The notes: a model not told the origin generated them from the sequence alone. Counted from the stretch's first letter, positions 32,580-42,207 are shown. The stretch: 64,000 bases of DNA from Acidimicrobiales bacterium (GCA_041394185.1 JAWKIQ010000003.1:620001-684000), one strand, 5' to 3'. Numbers and translations are program-made.

Positions 32580-32735
32580 GCTCTGGAACCTAGCGCCGCA
32601 ACCGCCCACGCCACACTCCCGATACTCGACATCACGAAGCGTGAACAACTGTCGTCATCTCGGGGAATTCAACCACTATTAGTGGCGTTCGGCCTCACCT
32701 GTTGCTAGTTTCGCCAGCACCGCGGAGGACCCGAA

Positions 32736-34418
32736 ATGCAACCGAATCCTCAAATCGCCATCAGCACGGCGCAGACCTGGGCCATCGTCATCGTGGCTCT
32801 TGTGCTACTGGTGCTCGTACTTTGGCTGATTTTTGGCTGGAGGCCGAGGTACCGGCGCCGACAGGCCGTGGCCGCTGAGCGCTTGTTCGCCCAGGATCGC
32901 CTGGGCTCGTGGGCCCACAAGCGACTGTCCCAATGGGCGCCAGACGAGCGCCAGACAGCGTTGCGCTACTACAACGGCGTGGGTCGACAGGCCAAGGACG
33001 GAACCATCCGCGCCGACCTGGTGCCGGCCAACCACCACGCCACAATCGCCGCTTTGGCCCGCCAGGAAGGTGCCGACGAACAGTCGGCGTCGCGATGGGC
33101 AGACCTCTTGTGGCTGGGTGAACGACTCGAGAAGCGTCGCAGTCAGGCGGCCGCCAGCGCGTCGGTGCCGCGCAATGCCGGGGCTCCGTCCGACGCCGCA
33201 GCGTCGATACACCAATTCACCGAAACTGCTGCTGGTGATACGTCGCAGGTCCCGACACCAACGGTCGACAACCAAGATGTGGAAGCCGACTCGACTCACG
33301 AACAAACCCCGAGCGACATCACCCAGTCGGGCGATCGGCGCGGGTCGGGCCACCTCGAACTCGCCGCCTATGACCCGAGCGAGGACGCCACAGATATCGA
33401 CCCCGACACCGAACTGCCAGCGTCGCTGGTTGCCGACGACCTAACGCTGGAGCCCGACGACGAGCTCGAAGACGACGTCACGACCACCATCGAAGAACCG
33501 ACGCGGGCCGACGACCAAGCACTTGCCGCGCCACCTACGATCGACAACACGTCTCCCGGAGACACCGATGTCGAGGCCCAAGTGACCAGAAACGACGATC
33601 CCTCCATCCGCTCGTCCGAATTCGGGGACCCCAAGCCGGCCGTGCCGGCATGGATCCTCGACGCCCGGCGAGAGATCGACAGACGCTCCCAGACCGTCTC
33701 GGACAGCGAGGTGGTCGAGGAGGCGGCCGAAGAGGTCGAAACCGGAGCCGAATCGGTCAGGAGCGATACCGAAGATCTGCCGACGCCAGAGGCAGAAGCA
33801 GAAGCACCGGTACAGGCACCGCCCGGGGCCGAAGAACCTGCTTCGTTCACCCCGTCGACCCTGGCCGAGGTGCTGGCTCTGGACGATGTCGACAGCGCCT
33901 CGACGCAAGCGACTGACGCTCCGATCGCTGCCGAAGCCGATAGCGATCCCGATGTCGACGTCGATGTCGAGATCGAGGCTGGCATGGTCGAACTGGCCGA
34001 CATGGCCGACGAGATCGAACAGTCCGCGGCTGCGCCGATCGACGCGACGACCGTTGTGGCCGAGTCGGACGAGATCGACGACACGGACGACACCGACGAC
34101 GCTGACGACGCTGACGACACGGACGAAGCGACGGCTTCGACACCAGGCTCGATGCTTGATCGCGCCATCGCCGACGCCCTGCTGGCCGACGACGAGCTGC
34201 GGCAGCAGGTCAAGAAGCTGCGGCGGCGAGCAGCGCGCGAACACGAGTTGGGCATCGCCCAACAGCGGCTGGGTGATCGAAGGCTCGAGCAGGGCCGCAA
34301 GAAAAAGGCCAAGGCCCACTACCAGTCGGCAAAAGAGCACCTCGCAGCCGCCGAGCGCCTCACCCACAAGGCCAAGAAGCTCCAGAAGAAACGGGCCAAG
34401 GCTCGACGCTCGGACTGA
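32736..34418 (+). CDS. Membrane-anchored acidic protein with basic C-terminus, unknown
   Basis: I do not recognise this 560-residue protein. A single N-terminal membrane helix (WAIVIVALVLLVLVLWLIFGW, residues 15-35) precedes a short helical domain (about 45-135: RLFAQDRLGSWAHKRLSQWA, SASRWADLLWLGERLEKRRS). A long low-complexity part follows, very rich in Asp/Glu/Thr (135-470, with DDTDDTDDADDADDTDEA). A strongly basic coiled-coil tail of about 75 residues ends the protein (LEQGRKKKAKAHYQSAKEHL). The opposite charges of middle and tail are striking. The ATG has GGAGG eight bases upstream. It may be an envelope scaffold; no function is claimed. Confidence 0.65.
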   Translation: MQPNPQIAISTAQTWAIVIVALVLLVLVLWLIFGWRPRYRRRQAVAAERLFAQDRLGSWAHKRLSQWAPDERQTALRYYNGVGRQAKDGTIRADLVPANHHATIAALARQEGADEQSASRWADLLWLGERLEKRRSQAAASASVPRNAGAPSDAAASIHQFTETAAGDTSQVPTPTVDNQDVEADSTHEQTPSDITQSGDRRGSGHLELAAYDPSEDATDIDPDTELPASLVADDLTLEPDDELEDDVTTTIEEPTRADDQALAAPPTIDNTSPGDTDVEAQVTRNDDPSIRSSEFGDPKPAVPAWILDARREIDRRSQTVSDSEVVEEAAEEVETGAESVRSDTEDLPTPEAEAEAPVQAPPGAEEPASFTPSTLAEVLALDDVDSASTQATDAPIAAEADSDPDVDVDVEIEAGMVELADMADEIEQSAAAPIDATTVVAESDEIDDTDDTDDADDADDTDEATASTPGSMLDRAIADALLADDELRQQVKKLRRRAAREHELGIAQQRLGDRRLEQGRKKKAKAHYQSAKEHLAAAERLTHKAKKLQKKRAKARRSD

Positions 34419-34438
34419 ACCGCGTGCACGATGGGGCA

Positions 34439-35761
34439 ATGAGCCGAAGCCTCGTCGCCGACATCGTGGTCACGTGCATCGATGGTGCTGCCCAGGTGCA
34501 CTCGCCCGGTCAGATCGACATCGACGACCAAGGCCGCGTGATGCACGCAGGTCCATGCCGCCAGACCGACTGTTCGGTCATCGACAACGTCGGCGGGTTG
34601 CTGATGCCCGGGCTGGTGAACGCGCACGGTCACGCACCGATGGTGTTGCTGCGAGGTCTGGGCGATGGACTGCCCCTCGAACGATGGCTCACCGAGGCGA
34701 TATGGCCAACCGAGGCCCGGCTGGGCCCGGGAGACGTCGAATGGGGCATGCGCCTGGCCGTCGCCGAGATGCTTCTCGCCGGGGTCACGACGACGTGCGA
34801 CATGTACTTCGACGACGCGGCGATGATCCAAGCCGTCTTGGCAACCGGTGGAAGGCACCTGTGCACGCCAGGCGTGGTCGGGGCGGTGCACATGCGCACT
34901 CCCAACGGGCTCGCCGACCGCATGGCAGAGATCCGGACGTTGCACTCGGAGTTCCACGATCCGAACGGCAGGATTACCGTCGGTATCGGACCCCATTCGC
35001 CCTACGACCTTCCCATCGACGTCGTAGTCGAACTGGCCCAGATGGCGATAGACCTCGAGACCGTCCTGCACCTGCATGTCGCCGAGACCATGACCGAGGG
35101 AGCCGCTCTCGAGTCGGCCCACGGATGCAGCACGGTTCAGGTTCTGGAGCAGGCGGGAATTCTGAACGGACACGTGCTGAGCGCCCACAGCGTGTGGATC
35201 GACGACAACGACATCGCCGCCTTCGCCCAGCGCGGAACCCACGTCGCCCACTGCCCCACCAGCAACATGAAGCTCGGGTCGGGGATTGCACCCGTGCGCG
35301 AACTGCTGGCGGCGGGCGTGAACGTGGCGCTCGGCACCGACGGGGCGGCATCCAACGACGACCTCGACCTATGGGACGAGATGGCGCTGGCGCCGCTGCT
35401 GGCTCGCGTCAAGGCCCACGACCCGGGTGCGCTCACCGCGACCCAGGCCCTGTTGATGGCAACTGCGAACGGCGGCCGAGCGCTGGGGCTGAACGTGGGC
35501 ACGCTGGCCACAGGGTCGTGGGCCGACATCGTTCGTGTCGACCTGGACCGTCCGTCTTGGCAACCGCTGAGCGACCCGAACACCGACATCGACCAGCTGG
35601 TGTCACGGCTGGTGTTCTCGACCAAGAGCCGCGATGTGACCGACGTGTGGGTCGCGGGCGAACGAGTGGTCAGCGACCGCGTGCTGACGACGATCGACCT
35701 CGACGAGGCGATGACCGAGGTGCAGAGCAGAGGTAGGCGACTCGCAGGCAGGTCCGACTGA
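34439..35761 (+). CDS. Amidohydrolase, MTA/SAH deaminase type
   Basis: A 440-residue metal-dependent hydrolase from ATG 34439. It has the first metal pair in LVNAHGHAPMVLLRG, the HLHVAET histidine, and HCPTSNMKLGSGIAPVRELL followed by GTDGAASNDDLDLW. This is the signature of 5'-methylthioadenosine/S-adenosylhomocysteine deaminase-like (MtaD/TrzA/AtzB) amidohydrolases. It probably deaminates an adenosine-type nucleoside from the methylation cycle; related enzymes act on guanine or s-triazines. It is 20 bases downstream of the charged membrane protein gene and may share its transcript. It converges with the SDR gene. Confidence 0.85.
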   Translation: MSRSLVADIVVTCIDGAAQVHSPGQIDIDDQGRVMHAGPCRQTDCSVIDNVGGLLMPGLVNAHGHAPMVLLRGLGDGLPLERWLTEAIWPTEARLGPGDVEWGMRLAVAEMLLAGVTTTCDMYFDDAAMIQAVLATGGRHLCTPGVVGAVHMRTPNGLADRMAEIRTLHSEFHDPNGRITVGIGPHSPYDLPIDVVVELAQMAIDLETVLHLHVAETMTEGAALESAHGCSTVQVLEQAGILNGHVLSAHSVWIDDNDIAAFAQRGTHVAHCPTSNMKLGSGIAPVRELLAAGVNVALGTDGAASNDDLDLWDEMALAPLLARVKAHDPGALTATQALLMATANGGRALGLNVGTLATGSWADIVRVDLDRPSWQPLSDPNTDIDQLVSRLVFSTKSRDVTDVWVAGERVVSDRVLTTIDLDEAMTEVQSRGRRLAGRSD

Positions 35762-35778
35762 CCCCGCGCGGGCGCCTG

Positions 35779-36600
35779 TCAAAGGAGCCAGTCGCCCGGC
35801 TGCTCGGTGTCGGCGTAGAGGCGGGCCTGCATGCGCTGCATGCCCCCTATCCAGCGATCGATGTCGGTGGCTTTGCGTTCGACGTAGGTCTGCACCTCTG
35901 GGTGCGGCAGCACGTGGAAGCGCTCTTCGGCGAGGGCCTCGACGACCGTTTGGGCCAATTGCTCGGGGGTCAACACACCATCGCCCGAGGCGACACCCAG
36001 GACGCTGCCACCGGCGCGGTCCTTCGATGGGCTGTTCTGCCCGATGTTGGTGGACACCGCCTGAGGGCACAAGACCGAGACCTTGATGCCCTGGTAGCCG
36101 TGGGTGATGGCGATCCACTCGGAAAGCGCCACGGCAGCATGCTTGGTGACGGTGTAGGCGAGGCTGCCGACCTGGGCGAGCAACCCAGCCGCTGACGCGG
36201 TGTTCAGCAAATAACCTTCTCCGCGCTCGATCATCGACGGCAGAACCGCGCGAGCGGCATACACGTGAGCCATGACATGCACGTCGAACATGTCGCGGAT
36301 CTCGCTGTCGGGAACCTCCAGACCACCGATGGTCAGATAGCCCGCATTGCTGACGAACAGATCGATGGGTCCGTGGTCGGCCTCGGTTCGACGCACCAGT
36401 TCGGCGACTGCGTCCTGGTCGGCGACATCTACTGCAAGCCCGGTACCGCCGACCTTTTCGGCGGCTGATCGGGCACCAGCCTCGTCGCGGTCGGCCACGA
36501 CGATGTGGGCCGCACCCTCCGCTGCGAAACGCTCTGCGAGACCCAGCCCTATACCGCTGGCCCCACCCGTGATGACTACGACTTTGCCCTGCAGCTCCAT
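35779..36600 (-). CDS. Short-chain dehydrogenase/reductase
   Basis: A 273-residue SDR from ATG 36600 (upstream in-frame codons lack similarity). The cofactor motif is TGGASGIGLGLAERF with VADRD after beta-2, suggesting NAD. The catalytic Ser and Tyr-x3-Lys are in NTASAAGLLAQVGSLAYTVTK. It oxidises or reduces a small alcohol/ketone; no substrate can be assigned. It is divergent from the gene at 36666. Confidence 0.88.
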   Translation of the reverse strand: MELQGKVVVITGGASGIGLGLAERFAAEGAAHIVVADRDEAGARSAAEKVGGTGLAVDVADQDAVAELVRRTEADHGPIDLFVSNAGYLTIGGLEVPDSEIRDMFDVHVMAHVYAARAVLPSMIERGEGYLLNTASAAGLLAQVGSLAYTVTKHAAVALSEWIAITHGYQGIKVSVLCPQAVSTNIGQNSPSKDRAGGSVLGVASGDGVLTPEQLAQTVVEALAEERFHVLPHPEVQTYVERKATDIDRWIGGMQRMQARLYADTEQPGDWLL

Positions 36601-36665
36601 TCCGACGACAGTAGGCCGTCTGCGAGATGGCTCGCGAAATGTACGAGCGAGCGAAGGAGGAACCC

Positions 36666-37811
36666 ATGAGCGCCCTGGCGACCGCGGTCTTGTCGGGCAC
36701 GCTGGCGCTGGTGACGGCGGTGGTGACCACGGGCTGGAGGTTGCGGTCCGAGCGTCAGGCCCGCCAGCGCGAAGCAATAATCGAACGCCTCGAGCGCTAC
36801 CGCGAACCGCTGGTTGTTGCGGCCTTCGACCTCCAGCGCCGGCTGTATCAGGTGATCAGCGAGGACTTCCTCTCCAGATACATGAACGCGACCAAAGCAG
36901 ACTCCGAATACGCCATACGCAGCACCCAATGGCTGCTGGCCCAGTACTTCGGCTGGTGGGAGTTGCTTCGGCGCGAGGTGCAGTTCCTCGAGATCGGCGA
37001 TGTGGGCGACAACCGCAAATTGGTGCAGTCGTTGTCGCGCATCAGCGACATCATCGACGACCCAGACCCCAACCTGGGCCCTGAGCTTCGCATCTGGTCC
37101 GCCGAACAGCGAGCGTTGGGCGAACTGATGCTGGTCGACTCCGAGAACGAGGTGCGCTCTACGACCGTCATGGGGTACGACTCGTTCGCCACGATGCTCG
37201 AGGGGGAAGGTCGGCTGTCGAAGCGCATCCATCGTCTGGACGAGGCGGTTCACTCCATGGCCGTCCCAGACGCCGACCACACCAGAGCCATCCTGTTGCA
37301 GCGAGCACTCGTCGACCTCATAGACATCCTCGACGACGACCGATCGAGATTCCCTGTCCATCTCCGCTCGAAGCTGCCGCTGGCCGGCCCGCTGAGTGTT
37401 GCAGAAGCAGCCCAACTGACTCTGGCCCAGGCACTGCCAACGCCTCATGCAGACTTTCGATTCAGTGGCGAGCCGTGGGCCGCGATCGCAGAATGGGCCG
37501 GCCACTTCGGCTTCACCACCGAAGACACCGAGGCGGGCAAACGGTTCTCGCGGCGCCGCAAGTCGACCGGAATCATGGAGGTGGTCGACGTCAACCACAC
37601 CCCTGACAGCCGCGTGATCATCCTCGGCCACATGGTGAGACCCTGGTGGGCGCCCAGCATCAAATGGCTGGCCGAGGTGCCTGCGCTGGTGCCTCCCGAC
37701 CATCCGGGCTGGCGACTGCGTAGGTTCGTGCGGAGGTTTCGGCGCGACCTGAACGTGCTCTTGCAGATGTTCGACAGGCCCCTGATCCGGTCGGGCATCA
37801 AGAAGCATTGA
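36666..37811 (+). CDS. Membrane-anchored protein of unknown function
   Basis: A 381-residue protein from ATG 36666, preceded by GGAGG. An N-terminal membrane helix (LATAVLSGTLALVTAVVTTGW) is followed by a charged helix (SERQARQREAIIERLERYRE) and a mostly helical soluble domain with DLQRRLYQVISEDFLSRYM and YFGWWELLRREVQFLE. The last 60 residues are rich in Arg and Trp. I do not recognise a family by name; similar stand-alone proteins occur in actinobacteria. It is divergent from the SDR gene. Confidence 0.6.
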   Translation: MSALATAVLSGTLALVTAVVTTGWRLRSERQARQREAIIERLERYREPLVVAAFDLQRRLYQVISEDFLSRYMNATKADSEYAIRSTQWLLAQYFGWWELLRREVQFLEIGDVGDNRKLVQSLSRISDIIDDPDPNLGPELRIWSAEQRALGELMLVDSENEVRSTTVMGYDSFATMLEGEGRLSKRIHRLDEAVHSMAVPDADHTRAILLQRALVDLIDILDDDRSRFPVHLRSKLPLAGPLSVAEAAQLTLAQALPTPHADFRFSGEPWAAIAEWAGHFGFTTEDTEAGKRFSRRRKSTGIMEVVDVNHTPDSRVIILGHMVRPWWAPSIKWLAEVPALVPPDHPGWRLRRFVRRFRRDLNVLLQMFDRPLIRSGIKKH

Positions 37812-37849
37812 GGTCGAGCCCCGGCTTCTAGTCTCGTAGTCTCGGGAGC

Positions 37850-39172
37850 ATGCCGAAACGCCTGGTACGCCTCGTCCTATCGCTCGCAACGGCCGTATTG
37901 GTGATCGCGGCTCTGGCCGGTCCGGCATCGGCCCAGAGCGTCGACCGCATCGCCGCCAACCTCAACGACACCGGCTACTACGTCGAGGCAGGCTCTGGAA
38001 CCACCGAGGCCGACGTCAGCAGGGCCATAGCGAGCCTTCAGGACCAGGGCGTATTCGTTCTGGTGGCTGCCTTGGGCGAAGACCCGCCCGACCCCGAAGC
38101 GCTGGCGCGTTCGCTTCGCGACAAGACCAACGGCACGGTGTTGCTGGTGACGCCCGGGTTCATCTCGGCGGCCAGCGCCGTGTACACCGACGTAGAGGTC
38201 ACCAACGCCGTCGATGCCTCGTTCGGAAGCTTCGATGATGTCGGCGACGGCATCGTGGCCTTCGGCCAAGCGCTTCCGGGCACCGTGGCACCGGTCACGA
38301 CCACCACTGCGGCAACGACCCAGACGACGACCGGCGGCGCATCGACCCAACCCGCGGCCGAATCGGGTGGCGGCGGCATCGGTGGGGTGCTGATTTTCTT
38401 CGGCGTGATAATCGCCGCTGTCGTGGGCCTGGTGTTGTTCACCCGCTCGCGGAACCGCAAGAAGGTCGCAGCTCAGATGGCGCAGCGCAAGGAGCAGGTG
38501 AAGACCGAACTCGACGCCATCGGCCTAGACATCGTCGACCTGGCCGATCGGGTGACGATGGCCGACAACAGCGAGGCCACCGACCACTTCCGGAAGGGCA
38601 ACGACCAATTCCTCGAACTGCAAGAACAGATCGAGGCCGCCAAGTCGCTCTGGGAAGTGACGCAGGTCGACTACGCGGCCGACACAGCGGCGTGGCATCT
38701 GGACGCGGCCGAAGCCATCATCGAGGGTGACCCGGTTCCCGACGAACCCGAACGCCCCGACCTCGACGGCGGCCAACCGGCCGAACCCCAACCTGGCGCG
38801 CCGACGAGAGCCGAGACCGATACGCCAGATCGTGAGCCGAGCCGGTCTGACCAACGAGAGAGGGTCGACTCACGGCTCGACGACCGCTATCGCAAGCCCC
38901 GCCGCGTCGAACCGCGGCGCGACCGTCGCAAGGGTTGGGAAGCCCCCAAGACGCGGGGCGGCGGGTTGGGCGACGTAGCCACAGGCATCTTGGTCGGTGG
39001 AATTCTGCGCGGGGGCGGAGGCGGCCGCAAACCCCCCAAGCGTTGGAACGGGGCCGGATCGCTGACGTCTGGCAGCACGGGTGGATCGGCCAGCCGGGCC
39101 CGCAGCACCAGCTCAGGCAACTCGGCCTCCAGGTCACGTTCGGCCGGAGGCAGCGCAACCCGCCGCCGCTAG
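37850..39172 (+). CDS. Secreted TPM-like domain protein with membrane anchor
   Basis: A 440-residue protein. A signal peptide (LVLSLATAVLVIAALAGPASA, cleavage near residue 28) leads to a compact extracellular domain (30-145: AANLNDTGYYVEAGSGTTEA, VFVLVAALGEDP) resembling TPM-fold domains. A Thr-rich linker follows, then a membrane helix (IGGVLIFFGVIIAAVVGLVLF, about 178-200). The cytoplasmic part has a coiled coil (QFLELQEQIEAAKSLWEVTQ) and a Gly/Ser/Arg-rich tail. The pspA gene follows after 48 bases on the same strand; such membrane proteins paired with PspA are seen in actinobacteria and suggest a joint role in membrane stress. Confidence 0.65.
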   Translation: MPKRLVRLVLSLATAVLVIAALAGPASAQSVDRIAANLNDTGYYVEAGSGTTEADVSRAIASLQDQGVFVLVAALGEDPPDPEALARSLRDKTNGTVLLVTPGFISAASAVYTDVEVTNAVDASFGSFDDVGDGIVAFGQALPGTVAPVTTTTAATTQTTTGGASTQPAAESGGGGIGGVLIFFGVIIAAVVGLVLFTRSRNRKKVAAQMAQRKEQVKTELDAIGLDIVDLADRVTMADNSEATDHFRKGNDQFLELQEQIEAAKSLWEVTQVDYAADTAAWHLDAAEAIIEGDPVPDEPERPDLDGGQPAEPQPGAPTRAETDTPDREPSRSDQRERVDSRLDDRYRKPRRVEPRRDRRKGWEAPKTRGGGLGDVATGILVGGILRGGGGGRKPPKRWNGAGSLTSGSTGGSASRARSTSSGNSASRSRSAGGSATRRR

Positions 39173-39220
39173 ACCTAGCATGACCTGCGTCGATCCAGCC
39201 CGGTGAGGAGATCCCCACTC

Positions 39221-39958
39221 ATGTTCAAGCGCATCATCAACTACATCCGAACCTGGTTCAGGGGCAAGGCCGAGGCGGCCATGAACCCCGAGATCGAGAT
39301 CGAGATGGCGATGGAGGAAGCCCGCAAGCAGGACCAGGCTCTGCGCGCTCAGGCCGCCAAGGTCATCGCCCACCGCACCAAGCTGGAACAGCGCATCGAG
39401 AAGTCGGCCGACGACGTCGCCGAGGCTCGCGAGATGGCCAAGGCCGCCCTTCTTCGTGCCGAAAAGGCCAAGACCGAAGGCGACACCGACGCCCTTTCGA
39501 AGTGGACCAACTCTGCGTCGAGCCTCGCCATGAAGCTCACCGCTGCAGAGAACAACCTGGGCTCGCTGAAAGAGCAGTACGCCCTGGCCCTCGATCAGTC
39601 AGAGGCGGCCAAGTCTGCTGTCGAGCAGAACGCCATGAGGTTGCAGGAACTGACGGCCAAGCGCATGGAGCTCATGGGCGCCATCGAGCAGGCCAAGATG
39701 CAGGAAGCCATCAACTCGACGATGGACGCACTGAACCAGACCATCGAAAAGGACGCTCCGAGCCTTTCGAAGGTCGAGGACAAGATCAACGACCGGCTGG
39801 CCGAGGCCAAGGCCAAGACCGAGCTGCGGTCGGCCACCCCCGAGGGCGCCGAGGCCGAATTGCGCGAGGCGGTTTCGCTGTCGCGCGCCGACGACAAGCT
39901 GGCAGAGCTGCGCGCCGAACTGGGCCTGGACGAGCCTGCCGGCGAGCTCGAGGCCTAA
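39221..39958 (+). CDS. pspA: PspA/IM30 family membrane-stress protein
   Basis: A 245-residue protein, almost wholly coiled coil. The start MFKRIINYIRTWFRGKAEAA is the amphipathic helix 1 of PspA/Vipp1 proteins, and MNPEIEIEMAMEEARKQDQA continues the family. ATG 39221 has GAGGAG at good spacing. PspA proteins form ESCRT-III-like rods that stabilise the inner membrane. It is downstream of a TPM-like transmembrane protein that could act as its sensor or partner. Its TAA overlaps the stop of the convergent FKBP gene by four bases (CTAA). Confidence 0.88.
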   Translation: MFKRIINYIRTWFRGKAEAAMNPEIEIEMAMEEARKQDQALRAQAAKVIAHRTKLEQRIEKSADDVAEAREMAKAALLRAEKAKTEGDTDALSKWTNSASSLAMKLTAAENNLGSLKEQYALALDQSEAAKSAVEQNAMRLQELTAKRMELMGAIEQAKMQEAINSTMDALNQTIEKDAPSLSKVEDKINDRLAEAKAKTELRSATPEGAEAELREAVSLSRADDKLAELRAELGLDEPAGELEA

Positions 39959-40332
39959 CCGACGCTTCTGAGGTCGACCACGAAGACCAGGGTTTCGTTG
40001 GGGGCGATCACGCCCCCAGCGCCCCTGGATCCGTAGCCCAGGTGGGGCGGAATGGTGATTTGGCGGCGGCCACCGACCTTCATCCCGGCAACACCCTGGT
40101 CCCAGCCGCTGATCACCTGACCGGCGCCGAGACCAAACGAGAAGGTGTCGCCGCGGTTCCACGAAGCGTCGAACTCGCGCCCCGTGGACCAGGCGACGCC
40201 GACATAGTCGACCGTGACCATCGTGCCGGGGGTGGCCTCGACACCGTCGCCCTCGACGAGGTCGTCGAGCACCAGTTCTGCTGGCGGATCGGAGTCGGGT
40301 ACCGAGATCTCAGGTCGTTCAAAAACATCCAC
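39955..40332 (-). CDS. FKBP-type peptidyl-prolyl isomerase
   Basis: A 125-residue FKBP from GTG 40332; the frame is open much further upstream but that part lies over the gene at 40363. It has GTMVTVDYVGVAWSTGREFDAS, FGLGAGQVISGWDQGVAGMKVG and the closing IPPHLGYGSRGAGGVIAPNE, LVFVVDL. It speeds cis-trans isomerisation of proline peptide bonds. No signal peptide is present, so it acts in the cytoplasm. It is divergent from the unknown gene at 40363. Confidence 0.9.
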   Translation of the reverse strand: MDVFERPEISVPDSDPPAELVLDDLVEGDGVEATPGTMVTVDYVGVAWSTGREFDASWNRGDTFSFGLGAGQVISGWDQGVAGMKVGGRRQITIPPHLGYGSRGAGGVIAPNETLVFVVDLRSVG

Positions 40333-40362
40333 GAGACGGCACGCTAGCTGGCGGGAGACGAC

Positions 40363-40854
40363 ATGGAGTTCACCCAACAAGCCAAGGACCAGGCCGATGC
40401 CATGGTCGAGGGGTTGGTCAGCGGCGAGGGCGCCCTGTTCCGCATCGACCTGTCCGACTCCGAAGCGATACAGCAGTTCCTGGTGATGCTGCTGGTCGGC
40501 GCTCGTGGCCAGCAGATGGCCGAGGGCCTCGGGCTGGCGTTCTTCGTCACCCGCCCAGAGTCCTTGGGCCTCGACATCGCCGACGGCTCGCTGGCTCTGG
40601 TGGGTCCGGGCATCACCAACGTCGACGAACTGGTAGACGACCTGGCCGCGGCAGCCAACGGTGCCCTGCTGGCCGGTTGCCTGTTGGCCGGCGACCCCAT
40701 GGTCCACGTCATCGCACAGGTTGTGGGTTCGGGCGATGTGATGGCCTATGCATTGTCCGAATCGACCGTTCACCGAACCAGCATCGATCCGGGTTCACCA
40801 CTTGTCGCTGCCATGGCGGCCGGGTTGCGAACCCACGGAGATGCCGAGGGCTGA
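40363..40854 (+). CDS. Protein of unknown function
   Basis: A 163-residue soluble, acidic protein without recognisable motifs. Features are LFRIDLSDSEAIQQFLVMLL, ARGQQMAEGLGLAFFV and a C-terminal GDPMVHVIAQVVGSGDVMAY. The ATG is preceded by GGGAG at short spacing. It stands between FKBP (divergent) and a lipoprotein gene 48 bases downstream on the same strand. I cannot assign a function. Confidence 0.55.
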   Translation: MEFTQQAKDQADAMVEGLVSGEGALFRIDLSDSEAIQQFLVMLLVGARGQQMAEGLGLAFFVTRPESLGLDIADGSLALVGPGITNVDELVDDLAAAANGALLAGCLLAGDPMVHVIAQVVGSGDVMAYALSESTVHRTSIDPGSPLVAAMAAGLRTHGDAEG

Positions 40855-40902
40855 GCGGCGATGCTGCTTCAGCACGACCCACGTTCCGACGACTGTAGGA
40901 GC

Positions 40903-41670
40903 ATGAACAAAACCCTCTTGCGCGTCTGTGCCCTGGCGGCCCTGACCATGCTGGTCCTCGGCGGCTGCTTCAAGGTAGACGTCGACATAGCGGTCGAACC
41001 GGACGGCTCGGGCCAGGCCGTGTTCATCACCGCTATCGACTACGAAACGATCATCGACATGGCGTCGGTGATGGGCGACGCCGAAGGTGCCGCACCAGAA
41101 GACGGCTTCTCGTTGATGCCTACCACCAAGGAAGAGATCTGCGGCGACACCGGCCTGTCGATGGACGGCGTGCCCGAGAACGCCGAAATCGACGAGTACG
41201 ACGAGGGTGGCTTCTGTGGAATAAAGGCGACGGTCGAGTTCGCGAATGCCGACGAGCTGGCCGAACTGCTCGAGATGTTCAGCGAGTCGGGAGACGGCAC
41301 CACTTCGTCGGTCGACATCACCCAGGATGGCGACGAATGGCTGTTCGAGGCCTCTATCGAGACCGAGGCCGACGGCTCGCTGCTGGGTGAGGATTCGGCG
41401 GGCATACCCATCGACAGCCTGTTCGATTCGGCCCAGTTCCAGTTCCACGTGCAGCTTCCCGGCGAAGCGATCGAGCACAACGCCGACGAGGTCGACGGCA
41501 GCAGGTTCACCTGGAACCTCGACCCGATGCAGCCGAGCCAGTCGATGATGGCGCGAACCGGCCCCGACGCGGGAGGCACATCGGCTGTTGTCGTGGTGGC
41601 CGCGGTGCTTCTGGTCGCTGCTGCGGCCGCAGGCGGCTTCTGGCTCATGCGTCGCGGCCGCGACCTGTGA
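40903..41670 (+). CDS. LppM-like lipoprotein with C-terminal membrane helix
   Basis: A 255-residue lipoprotein from ATG 40903. The signal sequence ends in LVLGGCFKV, a lipobox with Cys near residue 22. The body begins VDVDIAVEPDGSGQAVFITA, as in the mycobacterial LppM-type domain, and is very acidic. A Gly/Ala-rich membrane helix (VVVVAAVLLVAAAAAGGFWLM) followed by RRGRDL closes the protein. It is thus anchored at both ends with its domain outside. LppM in mycobacteria has been tied to phagosome interaction; here only an envelope role is likely. Confidence 0.75.
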   Translation: MNKTLLRVCALAALTMLVLGGCFKVDVDIAVEPDGSGQAVFITAIDYETIIDMASVMGDAEGAAPEDGFSLMPTTKEEICGDTGLSMDGVPENAEIDEYDEGGFCGIKATVEFANADELAELLEMFSESGDGTTSSVDITQDGDEWLFEASIETEADGSLLGEDSAGIPIDSLFDSAQFQFHVQLPGEAIEHNADEVDGSRFTWNLDPMQPSQSMMARTGPDAGGTSAVVVVAAVLLVAAAAAGGFWLMRRGRDL

Positions 41671-41688
41671 GCGGACCGGCCGGAGGCC

Positions 41689-42207
41689 TCATCGCCTGGG
41701 CGCCTTGCGGACATCGATATCGCGCTGACTGACCTCGACCAGTTCGCCGCCACGGATCTCGTACGACACGATCTTGGTGGCCTGATACTGGCCTTGGCGC
41801 TGGCGACCGGTCACCTGGTCGAGAGCCATGCCTTCGATGACGGGCAACAACGCCACAGCCTTGAAACCCTCGTCGCTGCCCGGGTTGGAGCGCTTGTCCT
41901 CGCGCACCAACTCGCCCGATTCCCAGATCCAGCAGTCGTCGACGTTGATGAACCGTGATCGGTAGTTGGTCTTGGACTTGGCGACCATCGAACCCGGGCA
42001 TACGACAAACGGGGCACTGATGAACGGTGCCACCGCCATGCCGTCGGTTCCGAACGCTATGTCGAAGGCCCTGTCGATGACCGCGTCTTGATCGCCCGAT
42101 TCGATGGCCCTGCGGCGTTGTTCGTCGCGTATGGCCTCGGCCAGGTGGGAGATGGTTGCCTCGTCGAGCGCGCGCGCCAACTCGTCGGCGTTCGATATGA
42201 CCGACAT
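41689..42207 (-). CDS. Protein of unknown function
   Basis: A 172-residue soluble protein from ATG 42207 (MSVISNADELARALDEATIS); the upstream open frame overlaps the start of the transporter gene. Features are an acidic helical start, VIDRAFDIAFGTDGMAVAPF, and a beta-rich part with NYRSRFINVDDCWIWESGEL and RQRQGQYQATKIVSYEIRGG. I do not recognise a family. It converges with the LppM-like gene and is divergent from the frameshifted MFS gene. Confidence 0.55.
   Translation of the reverse strand: MSVISNADELARALDEATISHLAEAIRDEQRRRAIESGDQDAVIDRAFDIAFGTDGMAVAPFISAPFVVCPGSMVAKSKTNYRSRFINVDDCWIWESGELVREDKRSNPGSDEGFKAVALLPVIEGMALDQVTGRQRQGQYQATKIVSYEIRGGELVEVSQRDIDVRKAPRR

Noticed and set aside
39955..40773. 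A 272-residue FKBP fusion.
   Set aside because: The upstream part of the frame lies entirely over the gene at 40363 on the other strand and has no similarity; the FKBP domain alone has normal length.
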